Shown here piece by piece: positions 11,950 through 23,880 of a DNA stretch of 64,000 bases. Below the pieces are notes generated by a model. The model was not told where the DNA came from, made no database searches, and saw nothing but the letters and a program-made list of their open reading frames with translations. The first letter of the stretch is position 1. The number at the start of each line of letters is the position of its first letter. The translations under genes and the position numbers were made by a program. The stretch covers positions 21,903,589 through 21,967,588 of the forward strand of contig OY294048.1 in the NCBI GenBank assembly GCA_958510825.1. The letters are read 5' to 3'. The DNA is from Brachypterus glaber. Taxonomy: Eukaryota; Arthropoda; Insecta; Coleoptera; Kateretidae.

Positions 11950-14900
11950 AACATCATCCACTCAAGAATAGAATAGGATAGATTTTTATTGTCTTAAACA
12001 TTTTTACAAGAAAATGAATGACTCGTCAAGAAAATATAACCAAAAACAAATATTTTAAATATTTTAAAAAGATACACTATATAATTTTTTTAATTTTTTA
12101 GAGACATAGAAGTCGGTTATTTTTTTTGCGAAAAGTTTTTTTCTTATCTTAAAATTAAATAAAAAGTTAATGGTCAAAAAGTGACAGAAGAAGTTTCTAA
12201 ATAGTAGAGTGAATTTTCATTCTAAGTCGGCAAGTGTAAATTTAAACTAGATGATTTATTTTATATACTATAATAATATTATATAATATATTATAAAGCT
12301 TATAATATATTATACATGTATTATAAAGCTTTTAATCTAAAATTTATATTTATAGTGTATATGTTTACACTACTCTAAATTTATAAAATAATTTGTCTTT
12401 TAATCAACGTTTACGCTATTAGTAACCAGAGGTTAATGTAAACTATTATCTATAGATAGTTTACACGAATTACAGTGTAAAGTGTTTACACTAAAACGGT
12501 TGGTCACATTTATGTGAAAATCCTTTTTCTATATGCAGATGGTGGAACTTATTTAGAGTAAAATATTCGATCTATTTTTTTCTTGTGTATTGTGTTTATT
12601 TTAAATTATATGCTCGACAAACTTGAATAAACAATAAAACTTAAAATGAAAAAATTTATTTGATCATTCCATGGAATAAATGAAAGTAATTAATTTAATT
12701 AATTGTTAAATAAATTTTAATTTTATTAAATATTTCAATTAATTATAACAATAAATATTGTTTAAAGCATATACTTTAATGTGAGCCGTTTTACACTTTT
12801 TTTAAGTTTGATTTGGCGGTAGTTTTTAAAAGTAATAAAGGCCCCAAATAAGCATATGCTTGTGGTAGGTGGTCTCCATTAATTTTGAGAAAATACACTG
12901 CTCAGTAAAAGAGCTTTCCCATTTTTCACCTCACCGCGTAAAATGGATTTTTTATTATCAGATTTACCAGTTTTTACAAAAAACTAACCCCCCGCCTCTT
13001 AGGGGGTGGAGTTAGATTTTTTTTATTATCAGATTCTCTTTTAGCAACCTTAAAAACCCCAATATACCAATTTTCACAAAAACTACCCCCCACCCCACAG
13101 GGGGTGAATTTTAAAAAATTTATTAAAAGTTATTCAGTTTTAGCGACGTCAAAAACCCCAATATATAAATTTTCAAGAAAACTACCCTCTGCCCCTCAGG
13201 GGGTGGAGTAAGAATTTTTTACTATCAGATTTACTTTCAGCAACCTGAAAAATTCCAATATACCAATTTTCACGAATACTACCCCAGATTCACTTTCAGC
13301 AATCTCAAAAACACAATATACCAGTTTTTAGGAAAGCTACCCTCCACCCCTCAGGGGTTGTAAATTATAAAAAAAATATTATCAGATTCATATTAGTCGA
13401 CCCCAAAAAACCCCTAACCTCCTAACCCCTGCGGGGTGGAATTATATTATCATATTAAAATTTCAGCAACCCTAATAACTCCTATATAGAAATTTTTTAA
13501 TTTTTGTAAAAAAATGATTTTTCCCCATTCCCCCTGCCGCACCCCAATGTTCACCAAAAACAATCCCGAGCGAGAACTTTTGGTAACATACCTGTATGCC
13601 AAATTTCAAGTCTCTAGCTTAAAGCGTTCTTAAGTTATCGTGCACGCAGGTCCAGCTTTTCAGCATGAATGTTTTAAGTATTACCTAAAATTCCATTATG
13701 GCTATTCTTCTTTCTTCCATATCAATATTGTATTACTTTATCTGTTTTTATAGACAAATTTTTAGCCTAAAGGAGGGTATCGTATTTTGGGCTAAGTCGC
13801 CTGCAACGATAAGATTGTACATGCTTATAGACATAAAAATAAATACCTAGCCAAAATTTTAGCCCTTCTAGTGTCCCGGAACATACTTTAATTAATTATT
13901 TTAGTTAAGACAATGGACATAGGTTAATGCAGGATTTGGCAACATTAAAAATCATTTTTCTGTGTTCTATGTTAAAAATAATGCTTTTAAAATGTAAAAA
14001 GTAATTAAAAGATGCAAGACTCTTAGGCAGTTAATGTTTTATTTCTTAAATATAAAAAATTCATTGTTGGATCTTTACTGGATATTGTTTGAAACTTGTT
14101 GTTAACAGACTATTAAAAATCGTTTTTCTGTGTTCTATGTTAAAAATAATACTCTTAAAATGTAAAAAGTTATTAAAAGATGCAAGACTCTTAAGCAGTT
14201 AATGTTTTATTTGTTAAATATAAAAAATTCATTGTTGGATCATTACTGGATATTTTTTGGAACTTTGATCGAAAAATAAAATTAGAGAAGATATTTCAAA
14301 TGAGTAAGTAGGTAGGTAGTAGTATATTTTTGCTATATAAAGAACAAGGGCCTTTGTCATATTTGTCTAGTCTTAAATAAACTTTGCACATTGACTACCA
14401 AAGAAAAACATGTATTTTTTCTTGTGGGGCCAAGGGCAAAGTTTGTTGGGCTTATAGTTAACTGCCCTTGTCTGTAAAATTAATAATATATTACAAATTT
14501 TTAATATAAGGCTAAAGATTCACACGTTGCACATCACGAGTTTTAAATGATGCATTGTTGTCAGGTTTAGATAACACAGAATTATTTACTATTATTATTT
14601 AATTTTAATTTTTAACAAATAAACTTTGTAATCAGTTTTTATCATTTCTTTTCATCATTTTGCACTTTTTTAAGTAAAAACCTATTTTTCTCATTTGGCC
14701 CAAAACTCCCATTTGAAACGATATCCTTCTTTTAATAAAATTATTCTTGTGACAGATTTTTAACATACGATGCATCGATAGTAATTCCAAAAAAAATTGT
14801 CTGAATTATTTAGAGTAAATTAAAATAGACAACATTAAGAGGGCCAACCAATAAGGCAATTGTGACATTTACTAAATTTTTGGAACACCCTTTATGCAAA

Positions 14901-15647
14901 AACAAGAACTATAAGTTTTAAATCGTTTGGTTAGGTATTGACTGATTTGGATATTTCTTTTAGTGAACTATTCAAAAAAAGTGTAAAATGCCTCAACCTA
15001 ATATACATTAATTTAAATATTGTCAAACTATTCATTTATAATAATTTTAATAAATCAATCTTGTGTTGAAATGGTTTTAATTTGTTTATATTTTATTAAA
15101 GTTTTAATTATAAAATTATAAAAGTATAATGAAAAATTCATTAAATAAAGAGTATAATTTTCACAAGGGGCCATAGCAATAATCGGTTTGTGGTGACATC
15201 TGATGACATATGTTTTTTTAATTTTTGGGCTGTTTTATCTTGCGAACTAGGGAAAATACAAAAAAATATAGCTTTTTTATGTGTTAAATAATTTTTGTAA
15301 TGTAACTTTTGAATATATTTTTCATTTTTTTTTAAATATAATAAGGGGGTTCTTGGGCCAGAGTCAAACAGCCTCAAATTTTGATATTGTGTAATTTCGG
15401 GAGTAAAAATTAAGGAAAATTGCAGCCAAATTAAATGATCAGTCGGAGAAAAACACTTTTTATTAATTAAAGAACCGGCCTGATAAATATTATATAGAAG
15501 GTTTATTATCATTTACTTATATGTGGTTCTAATACACTTTTGCGAATCTTCCACGTGCTGACATTTTATACGTGTCTGCTAATTATCCGCATATTTTCTG
15601 TTATATTTTTACTTGATTATGTCAAAACATGGTTTGGTATATCGACA
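11950..15647. repeat. 3,698-bp tandem unit, copy 3
   Basis: Third copy, one base shorter than the others because a C is missing near 15501. Other differences are G at 12166 and A at 12838. The missing base extends a minus-strand frame to 123 codons (15141-15512), an accident and not a gene. Unlike copies 1 and 2, this copy continues without a break into the rest of the palindrome at 15648, so it marks the original right end from which the duplication was made. Confidence 0.93.
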
Positions 15648-16086
15648 AATATTTTATAATTGTATATTTTAGATTTTCTTAATATATTTTTTCAAAAATA
15701 CCTCTGATGTTTGACAAATCAGTCATGATATTTTCATAGGTAAAATATATTATTGAGATTGCCTAGCAACAACTTTTAACAAATATTACTATAAAGGGTT
15801 CACTAATGAATTACGTTGTAGCTAGCCAATCTCAATATATCAATAATATGGTTTACCTATAAAAATATCATGACAGATTTGTCAAACATCAGACGTATTT
15901 TTGAAAAAATATATCATGAAAATCTAAAATATATAATTATAAAATATTTGTCGATATACCAAACCATGTTTCAACATAATCAAGTAAAAATATAACAGAA
16001 AATATGCAGATAATTAGCAGACACGTAGAAAATGTCAGCATGTGAAAGATTCACAAAAGTGTTAATATGTATTAGAACCACATGTA

Positions 16087-16606
16087 GTAGTAGTAGTAAT
16101 GGTGGGGAGGTCAAGCCTGGCAACTAGACCATATGGTCCTTTTTGCCTACCCCTGTGTTACTAGTTTTTCTACTCTAACGAGGATTTTTGTTGTTGTACT
16201 CCGGGACCTACAGTTTAGCGAAGAATCCGAACCTCGTTTTTGTCGACTTTTTTTTTGGCTAAGTGAGCGGCTTTGATCCATAAGTTTATTGGCTGCCAGT
16301 GCACTTGGACCGGCGCCAAACTGCTTAAGGATCATTTTCGCTTGCAGCCTTAGTACAGATCCTGGTTGCTTGAAAGTCCTTAAAGTGAGCCCGGGTAGTA
16401 TCACAGGTCCGAGTGCTATGCGGCATTATCCACTGCTGCAAACCTTTTTCTGTACTGTGTGCTTAGATCTTCGGCAGCACAAGCCAACGTGGTGAGGAAA
16501 CGACGGTATTTTATTTCTGTGAAAAAGTTGTTCCACAACCGAGGATTGAACCGCAGCCTCTCGAATACTAGATCGAGGCGTTCACGACTGAGCTACCGCC
16601 GCCCCC
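16087..16606 (-). mobile_element. 520-bp tRNA-derived SINE with 13-bp target duplication
   Basis: Perfect 13-base duplications AGAACCACATGTA flank it (16074-16086 and 16607-16619), and the inverted left arm of the palindrome shows the empty site. On the minus strand the head at the right end carries an A box TAGCTCAGTCG (16585-16595) and a B box GGTTCAATCC (16543-16552). The tail at the left end is a (CTA)n-type trinucleotide repeat. The element is richer in GC than its surroundings. Open frames of 68-85 codons inside it are incidental. Its head differs from the SINE at 2131, so it is a separate family. Confidence 0.88.
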
Positions 16607-16649
16607 AGAACCACATGTAAGTAAATGATGATAAAGCCTTTTATATAAT

Positions 16650-17195
16650 TTTTCTATTTTGCGACTCTTATAAGCTCATAATCACACGCATTTTGCGTGT
16701 TCCTATAGGCCCATAAGAGGTCTCTACTTTTTTTTCTGTTGGGTTGGCAACATACAAAAGTCTATCTCTTGACGTTCTGCGTGCAAATATCAATGTCGAT
16801 TTAAAGTTTAATTTTTTACAAAATTGTAGTAAATGAACCACTGGCAGATATGGCTGAACATTAGCCGATGCCAATAATAGGAAGAAGAAGAAGAAGAAGA
16901 AAATTTTGTGTTTGGGTTATTTTTTACAGTGTTAAAATTATGGACTGGTTAATTGCAGTGAAAAAAGAAGAGATGACTGTTAAATATATCAAAATATCAT
17001 CGCCGCAAGCGGCTCGTTTTCTAAACTTGTACTCGTGCGCTAAAAACGTATGTTATGAAACTAGTACTTTAATATACTAATTTATCATGTCTGTTCTTTA
17101 ATTAATAGACTATAATAAACTTAAAACTACTAATTAAGTTAATATTTACGAAAGTAAAAAATAACCTTAATATACGTCAAAAAATCTATAATAAA
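16650..17195. mobile_element. Unclassified insertion in the palindrome's right arm
   Basis: The left arm has only about 25 bases (around ATCAGGCCGGTTC) where the right arm has some 545. The insert includes a short hairpin ACGCATTTTGCGTG near 16687 and a (GAA)6-7 tract at about 16878-16900. No terminal repeats or target duplication could be fixed. It could be a SINE with a microsatellite tail or a filler deletion-insertion. Confidence 0.5.
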
Positions 17196-17330
17196 ATTAG
17201 ATTTTTAAAGCGCTTTTCTCCGAAACTGGTCATTTAATTTGGCTGCAATTTTCCTAATTTAATTTTACCCCCGAAATTACAACATATCAAAATTTGAGGC
17301 AGTTTGACTTTGGCCCAAGAAACCCCTATA

Positions 17331-18659
17331 TATGTGTCAGGTTCTTTCACGCTTAAATTTAACAAACTCGAATAAAATATAAAAAAAAGGTAAAAAGAAA
17401 GCGCCGCAGGCATATTTTCTTTTTTCAATTTTGATGGTCTATTTTAATTTTAAAATAGAGTTACTATTTAAAATTTCATAAAAAAGCAAGAAAGCTGTAT
17501 AGCGGCAGGATAATTTTCTTATAAATTTTACACTTGAGTTTTATAAACTCGAATAAAAAGAAAAACGTAAAAAGCTAAGCACCGCTGGTGAAAATTTTCA
17601 GAATTTAAGTTTAAGTTTTAAGTATTCTTATTTGAACTTTCTTCTAATTTAGAACGTTCCGCTTACACATGTTGGGGCCCCTGTAGCTCGGGGGGCACGT
17701 ATCATTGATACACCTGATACCACGGTAGCTGTGCTGTTGTGGACAAGTGTCTAATATGCACCATTACTGTTAACTTTTTCTTAAATTTTGCATTCATAAG
17801 TTTGGCACTATCAAACTAATGTCTTATTTTAAATGTTTGTTATTTTATTGGTTCCGAAAAAAAATAATCAAATTTTTGTTCCTCTTGAAAAATCGTGTCA
17901 GTGTCGTTAAACCATTTATGAAAGTTAAGCTCTTTAAATAATGAAAGCGGTAACCAATACAACAACTGGCTATGGAAGAATTTATATATTTTAGTTTTAA
18001 TTGGATTTTGCAATATTTGTTAAAATAAATTCTGCTATGCAGGATTATTTTTTTAAATATTATTCTAACTCTAAATTTTAAATGTGCTAAAGTTTTCGAT
18101 TTAAAAGCAGGTATAAGAAAGACGCCTAATTTCGGATGGTTTCCTAATTTCGGATAGTAGTGTATCTAAGATACTATCTGAAGAGATAAACAGAAACCCA
18201 TTTTTATGTAAAGCCAAAAGGCAAACTAAATCCGTCCTGTAATATGGTAATGGTAGAGCTTCTCTCGGTTAAATGGCAGCACAAATCGTTTAAATTAGAA
18301 ATGGCAAAATTATGGCTCCTATAGTATTCGTAAAAAAATGCTCAATGATTAACTTAGAGATTAAATTACTTCTTATTTGCAGAACAAAATGTCAAGGAAT
18401 AACAAGAAATATAAATTATGGGATCCAGATCTAATTTGAAAAAAAAATTCGGATATTTCCGAAATTAGGAACCCTTTTTTAAATGCACAAAAATACGCCA
18501 AGTTTTTTTAACCATGTTTTTTGGAAAAAATAAACTGTAATAAAATTATTTTTATAATAATAGTTCGTTGAGTTTGTTATAATAAGTTGTATGTTGTTAT
18601 ATAAAAAAATATCAAAAAGTAATACCGACTATTAAATATTGGATAAATTGTAAAAAGTA
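17331..18659. other. AT-rich segment with a diverged direct duplication
   Basis: AAACTCGAATAAAA with a following GGTAAAAAG/CGTAAAAAG and GC-rich core occurs at about 17367 and again at about 17547, giving a weak 180-bp direct repeat. CCTAATTTCGGAT occurs twice near 18127-18160, and its reverse complement TCCGAAATTAGGAA lies near 18459, suggesting a worn inverted element of about 350 bp. Nothing coding was recognised. Confidence 0.4.
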
Positions 18660-19144
18660 CACAGAAAAAAAGGTTATAAATGCATGACATTTAAGATAGT
18701 AACAGAGAATCAAGAGTTATTATCTTGACTCAAAGCCCCTGTTGTCTTACGGTAAAGAGTTTGCCGGCTGGCTGGCAGACAATTTGCGCAGTAGTTGTAT
18801 CACAGGTGTATCATTGTTTTTATCTGCTTTAAAATGAATTTGTATCTGTTACCCTCAAACGATTGGGGATTTTCAAATTTACTTAAAAAATTCACGGGTA
18901 AGTAGCTTTAAATAATGTATACCTATAAGCGCCATTTTGCAATTGCGTTGCAACCAGTTTTTCTTCAAAAATAAGTGCTTTTCCCTACGACCACCTATGA
19001 AACAAAATTTCACACGATTAACAGAGTAAGAAAGTTTCATATTTTATAGGCGTGCGAAATAATATTATACATGTGTGGGAAATTTTTTCAAAATATTTAC
19101 CATTCTATTAACCCTGGAACCTGACTGTGGGGTCAATATGATCT

Positions 19145-21448
19145 TGTAGCAGTTATGACTGCCACTGTTTTTAAAGATTACCTGATCTGTGTCACGTAAT
19201 CATACGATGTTACCATTTTTTCAGAAGTTAGTATTTCTTTCTATTTGCACATATAAGATTGAGTACAGACTTATTGTATGGTCTTGTGGAAGTCTGGCGA
19301 TGGTCCTTGATTCCATTTGCTGGGTCATTTTTCTTTTATTACAGAATTTGTCTTATTTTTGGTGTTTACTTTTGATAGCCTAAAATATAATAACAAACGT
19401 CTAGTAATCTACTACATTCAGTACTTGAGTTAGCTACTGATGTTTTTCAGCTAGTCTTACCTTTTTAATCACAGCTAAAGCTTCTGGAAGTCGGATAAAA
19501 TCATTATCAAAGATTGTTTACCTAATTTTGAGGTTAGTTTTACTTCTACCCGCATTCAGGTATACAGTATGCATTGCATGGTCAGCTGATGACTTCAAGT
19601 TGGTTTATTTTCGTCGTATCATTTCTTAAACCATATGAAACGATTGTTAGATGTATGGCTAGGCATTTTAAACTTATTTAGAGTATTCTTTTTCTTTATT
19701 TTCAAGTAATATTGGGATTATGAATAGATGTTTTTTGTGTTGCCTACCCTCAAAATCGATTTGTTGTTCGTAGTTCCAAGTTTCGCCACGGGGGGAGTTT
19801 TGTACCTTGCCGGAGTTGAAGGGAGAGGCCTTCTTTTTCAAAACGACAAGCAATGGCGTTCAGGTCGTAAAATCAGAATCTGATTTTTGTGAAACCATCC
19901 GTGGTTTATGTTTGTGTAAAAATGTTGCAATAAGTTTGTAATGAAGTGTAGTATAATCCTACGTAATTAGTTCAAGCAGTTTTAATGGAAATTCCACAAT
20001 ATTCATCTTTCAAAGTAAGTCGCTTTTTGGTTACCTAAGTTACAAGTGTTTAACACGTTGTTTTCTTTATTTTCATTAGAGGCGTACAGATGAAGGCTTC
20101 AGGCTGCAGAGTATTCTAGTATTCAGCACTTACTGCTCCAATTAATTCAGTTTTGGACTGGGTAAGTTTATTTTAAATCTAATTACGGATTTCGATTTTT
20201 CATATCGATGGCTGAGTTCTAAAGTCGCTGTTCTTTCTTTCTAGATTGTTGGTGAAGCTTTTCCATTTCTGTTCTAACGTTCTTCGAATGTTTTGACGAT
20301 ACCTCTATCCCAAATTTTATGAATATTGTTGGTGAAGCTTTTATATTTTACAACGTTACCGTTATCTCAAATTTTACGAGTATCGATGGCGAAGCTTTCC
20401 ATTTCAACTTTAACTTCAATTTTCATTGAGGTGTTCTTCAATTTTCCACATTAGTTTTCAAGAGTTTTCAAGATTTTTCAAGATGTTCAGTAAATTGCAG
20501 TACCGTTTTTAAGCCAAGAGGTTTACAAACGTTTCAATGGATCCTCAAGCGTTTGAGTTTCAAACGTGTTCAAATTTGTAAGGAGTTCTCAAGGCAAGGA
20601 CAAGGAAATGTTCTGCACAGTGACGTACATCATCAGGGAGTGGGACAACGTATTTGGTCGTTCCAGGGACAACTTTAATTAACAGGTTTTTATAGTTTTA
20701 GTGTAAATAATGAAAATGCGGTTTACTATATTTATTTTTGGTAAAATATCCAAGTTCTCAAATTTTAATATTTATTAAGGTGCTCTATTTTATTATGAAT
20801 ATTCTAGGTTGGTTTGTAAACAAAGTTGCAACTTTGGGCAGTACGCCTAGATTACTATTTTTCACTTATTAACACATACCTTATATTACTGTTTTTATTT
20901 AGGTTATTCACCATAATAATTTTGGTATACATATTTTAACATTTTTGCAATAGGGTAGTTCACCACATTTTTTTTTATATTTCGCAATGGGGTCTTTTCA
21001 CCATACTTTTGGTAATTTATAATTTTATTTTAATTAATATGATTAATTAAAGTTGTCTACTTGTCATTTTAAATAAACATTGTAACAGCACATATTTGAG
21101 TTTTTGTTTAAATTATAATCAACACAAGATATACAAATCTATTCAAATCATAGTTATTTTTCAGGTTTATACATGCTGTAAAAGATAATTAATATTCTAG
21201 TACATTATTTTTTATGTGTTTGAATCTTAACACATAAACTGCCAAGCACATGTATGTTTACAAGATTCTGGCGCCCAAGGTGTTAAACTAAGCTTATTAT
21301 CATAATTTTTAATCCATGAACCCCTGTGCCCGTACTGATGCCAGTTAGCCGATCGCAACCGTACATTTTCTTTTCTATAATAAGTAACCAGGGCAGCGCC
21401 TGATAATTTTTTAGTTTTTACTTATTCTAGACAGGAAAACGCGGTACA
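19145..21448 (+). repeat. 5' LTR, 2,304 bp
   Basis: It starts TGTAGCAG and ends GCGGTACA, giving the usual TG...CA borders. It has the same length as the 3' LTR at 26734, and I saw no difference between them. Inside, near 20240-20400, a weak tandem motif (TTGGTGAAGCTTTT, then GGCGAAGCTTTCC) repeats about every 80 bases, and CACCA-containing motifs recur near 20910-21010. A 64-codon frame near 19189 occurs in both LTRs but shows no family resemblance. Confidence 0.95.
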
Positions 21449-21451
21449 CAA

Positions 21452-21470
21452 TGGCGCCCAAATAACGTGG
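21452..21470 (+). promoter_or_regulatory. Primer-binding site
   Basis: TGGCGCCCAAATAACGTGG begins three bases after the LTR. It starts with TGG, as expected for pairing with the CCA end of a host tRNA. The first eight bases would pair with a tRNA ending GGGCGCCA, such as a lysine tRNA; beyond them the match is uncertain, so the tRNA is not named with confidence. Confidence 0.7.
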
Positions 21471-21518
21471 GATTAAGCTAGTTTAACTTTTAAATTTTTG
21501 AAGTTTGTGAAAAAATAT

Positions 21519-21549
<31 letters not shown>

Positions 21550-22365
21550 TTTTTTTGAGATATTTTTAAGATATTTTTAAGATATTTAGACAAAACTGGA
21601 TATGGTTGTTGATTTGATTTAAACAATAGGTGTGCAATGTTTAAAAAATAGTTTGGTGTATACAGGGAGAAAAGAAACCACGGATAGGTTGAGAGTACCA
21701 AAAGGGTAAAGTTTTGAGTTTTATTCGAATTCTAAAATATATAGGATCGTAATAAAAAAAAGTATTGGACGCAGTGGTACAGTTTTTGGTTATTTTTGAT
21801 TCTGAAATATACAGGGTAAAAATAAAAGTTAGAGAGAATTTTTTTTGAAAAGCAAACATTTTGGTGCATAGTTTTGATTATTTTAATTCTGAAATATATA
21901 GAGTAAAATAAAGAGAGAAAAGTTTGGCCAGTGAGTTATTTTAGTTCTAAAATATATAGGAGAAAATAAAGTTGAGAGGTTTTTGGTTATGAAATTCTAA
22001 AATATATAGAATGGATTAAAGTTTGATGAAAGATGAGAGATTTTTTGAGTTTGTGAAATTCTGAAATATACAGGGTGAACAAAAAAGGTGTAGTAGTACG
22101 CGAGAATAAATCGTGGAGTTTTTGGTTCCGATCCGAATCTAAAAAAGAGTGGCGGACAGGGCAAGTATTTTTGAAAAAATATTGCAAATTTTGAGTGAGA
22201 TTGCGAGAGATTTTTGAAAGATTTCTGAAAGATTTTCAAAAGATTTTTGAGAGTGAATATTTTTAGAAAGAATATTGACTATTTAAAGAGAGATTGCGAA
22301 AGATTTTTGACAGATTTTGACAGATTTTTGATAGTAAATTTTAGTAATAAATTAAAATTTTTATC
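21471..22365 (+). repeat. Gypsy leader with two kinds of short tandem repeats
   Basis: After a run of about 26 A (21524-21549), a degenerate motif of the form ATTCT(G/A)AAATATA(C/T)AGG followed by an A-rich purine stretch occurs about six times between 21720 and 22080, some 45-90 bases apart. From about 22195 to 22335, AGATTTTTGA-type decamers follow one another up to the gag start. Such repeats could be packaging or regulatory elements of the RNA, but that is inference. Confidence 0.7.
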
Positions 22366-23880
22366 ATGGAAGATTTAAATAAAATGGATCTTAGATATTT
22401 GACGGTAGAGCAAATAAATTATGAATTGCGTATTAGGTCTTTAACGGCTAGGAATGATAGAAATGCGAAAATTAAAACATTGAGTAGAGCTATAGCAAGG
22501 GAAACGGAGGACAATAAATATGTCGATCCGGAGTTTAATTTCAATAATGAGGTAAAAGCTATTAATGATAATATTGATATTGTAAAAACTTTAGTTAAAG
22601 AACTTGAGGAGTTTGAGTACTCAATTTCTCAACTCATTCGTATAAAGTCAAATCTAGCGCACATAAATAAGCGTTTAAATAGGTTTCCGGAAGTAAAGGA
22701 TAAAGAAGCAGATAGGACAAAATTTTTACAGATTTCTAAAGCCACTTGTTTAGAATTAGAGGCGGATTTGATTGAGGCTCATACTGCGCATGAGAATAAG
22801 GTCAATGAAACTAATATGACAAGAATTTCTTTAAATGACACAACGTTTCATGCAGCAGCTAATACTTCGGCTAGATCAGACCCGGACTTTATAAAGCCTG
22901 TACCTGTTTATAAATGGGGTGTTTCTTTTGACGGTACTGGAGACGTACTTTCGTTCATTGAAAAAGTAGATTATTTAAAAGTTTGTAGAAACGTCTCAGA
23001 TGAAATTTTATTTAAAACAGCTTATGACTTATTTAAAGAGCCGGCGCTCTCTTGGTTTTTGTCAGTTAAAAGTTCAGTTAATAATTGGTCAGAGTTAATA
23101 GGATTATTAAAGAAAGAATTTTTGTCTGCTAGTGTAGATGATCATACTTGGGATGACATCAGGGCAAAGTATCAAAAACCAGATGAGTCAATTTCAGTTT
23201 TTACAGCGGCTATGGAGACATTATTTAAGAGACTTTTGCGTTATCCTAGTGATTTTACAAAATTGAAAACAATTAGGGAAAGGATACTTCCACATTATTT
23301 TACTCCGTTATCATTAGTAGAAGTAAACTCGATTGAAGACCTCAGAAAGTATTGTAAAAAGTTAGATGAAGCTTACATTTTGAAACAAAAAAGTGTAACA
23401 AATAAAAACGCAATTTATAAGAAATCAGTACCTAGGGTAAATGTGGTAGAAACTCAAGATAGTAGTTTTGCAGAGGAAAGTAGTTGTGTAAATAAAGCAA
23501 GTAGTAGTAAAAATGTTTGTAAAGAAGGGCACTGTTGTCAGATAAATTCAAATAGTAATTTTAGTAACAATTTTAGAAATAATAATAATAGTAATGGTAA
23601 CTATAATAGAAATTTCAGAAATAATGGATATAAATCTTTTGGTAGTAATAGTAGCAGTAATTTTAATAGTAATAAAAATCAGAAAAATAGCAGTTCAGAA
23701 AATAATAGTACAGTAAATAGTAGTAATCAAGTAAAGCAAATAGTCTGTTATAATTGTAATGGAATTAATCATGTTTTTAGTAAATGTCTTGCAAAAAGGA
23801 CTAAGTTTTGTTACCGTTGTGAAAAAAAAGACGTATTTTTAAAAGATTGTTCTAATTGTCAAAAAAATGTAGAGCAGTAG
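22366..23880 (+). CDS. gag: Gag polyprotein of the Gypsy element
   Basis: 504 residues. It would form the particle that packages element RNA in the cytoplasm. Residues 1-160 are charged and probably coiled. Residues about 185-345 look like a capsid region (WGVSFDGTGDVLSFIEKV, then LFKEPALSWF), typical of Gypsy Gag. A long Asn/Ser-rich linker covers about 395-455. The end carries a canonical CCHC zinc knuckle (C461, C464, H469, C474) and a second one, at 482-495, whose histidine is replaced by valine (C482, C485, V490, C495). The ATG at 22366 is the first after the leader repeats. The frame is intact. A slippery heptamer near its end overlaps the pol frame, so Gag and a Gag-Pro fusion can both be expected. 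Confidence 0.93.
   Translation: MEDLNKMDLRYLTVEQINYELRIRSLTARNDRNAKIKTLSRAIARETEDNKYVDPEFNFNNEVKAINDNIDIVKTLVKELEEFEYSISQLIRIKSNLAHINKRLNRFPEVKDKEADRTKFLQISKATCLELEADLIEAHTAHENKVNETNMTRISLNDTTFHAAANTSARSDPDFIKPVPVYKWGVSFDGTGDVLSFIEKVDYLKVCRNVSDEILFKTAYDLFKEPALSWFLSVKSSVNNWSELIGLLKKEFLSASVDDHTWDDIRAKYQKPDESISVFTAAMETLFKRLLRYPSDFTKLKTIRERILPHYFTPLSLVEVNSIEDLRKYCKKLDEAYILKQKSVTNKNAIYKKSVPRVNVVETQDSSFAEESSCVNKASSSKNVCKEGHCCQINSNSNFSNNFRNNNNSNGNYNRNFRNNGYKSFGSNSSSNFNSNKNQKNSSSENNSTVNSSNQVKQIVCYNCNGINHVFSKCLAKRTKFCYRCEKKDVFLKDCSNCQKNVEQ
23862..23868 (+). promoter_or_regulatory. Likely -1 ribosomal frameshift site between gag and pol
   Basis: In the gag frame the codons are CAA AAA AAT, giving the heptamer A AAA AAT of X XXY YYZ type, ten bases before the gag stop. 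A -1 slip moves ribosomes exactly into the protease frame. A downstream pseudoknot was not worked out. Confidence 0.6.

Larger units (their letters stand above)
15345..17330. repeat. Large diverged palindrome with two later insertions in its right arm
   Basis: The left arm runs from about 15345 to 15773. The right arm starts at 15815 after a loop of about 40 bases and mirrors the left arm up to about 17330, with 85-90 percent identity by eye. Matching landmarks are TTGGGCCAGAGTCAAAC (left, 15354) with the GACTTTGGCCC region (right, near 17305), and TTTGGTATATCGACAAATA with TATTTGTCGATATACC. The right arm is interrupted by a SINE (16087-16606) and by a second insertion (about 16650-17195). Without them the element would be about 900 bp, in line with an old foldback or MITE-like element. 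The tandem duplication of 4554-15647 broke inside its left arm. Confidence 0.85.

Noticed and set aside
16147..16495. Overlapping frames on both strands
   Set aside because: They fall inside the GC-richer SINE, whose promoter boxes and target duplication explain the sequence.
17680..17760. Possible tRNA-like head (GGGGCCCCTGTAGCTCGGGGG)
   Set aside because: There is an A-box-like start but no B box at a suitable distance.
19189..19383. 64-codon frame in both LTRs
   Set aside because: Identical only because the LTRs are; no start context or protein resemblance.
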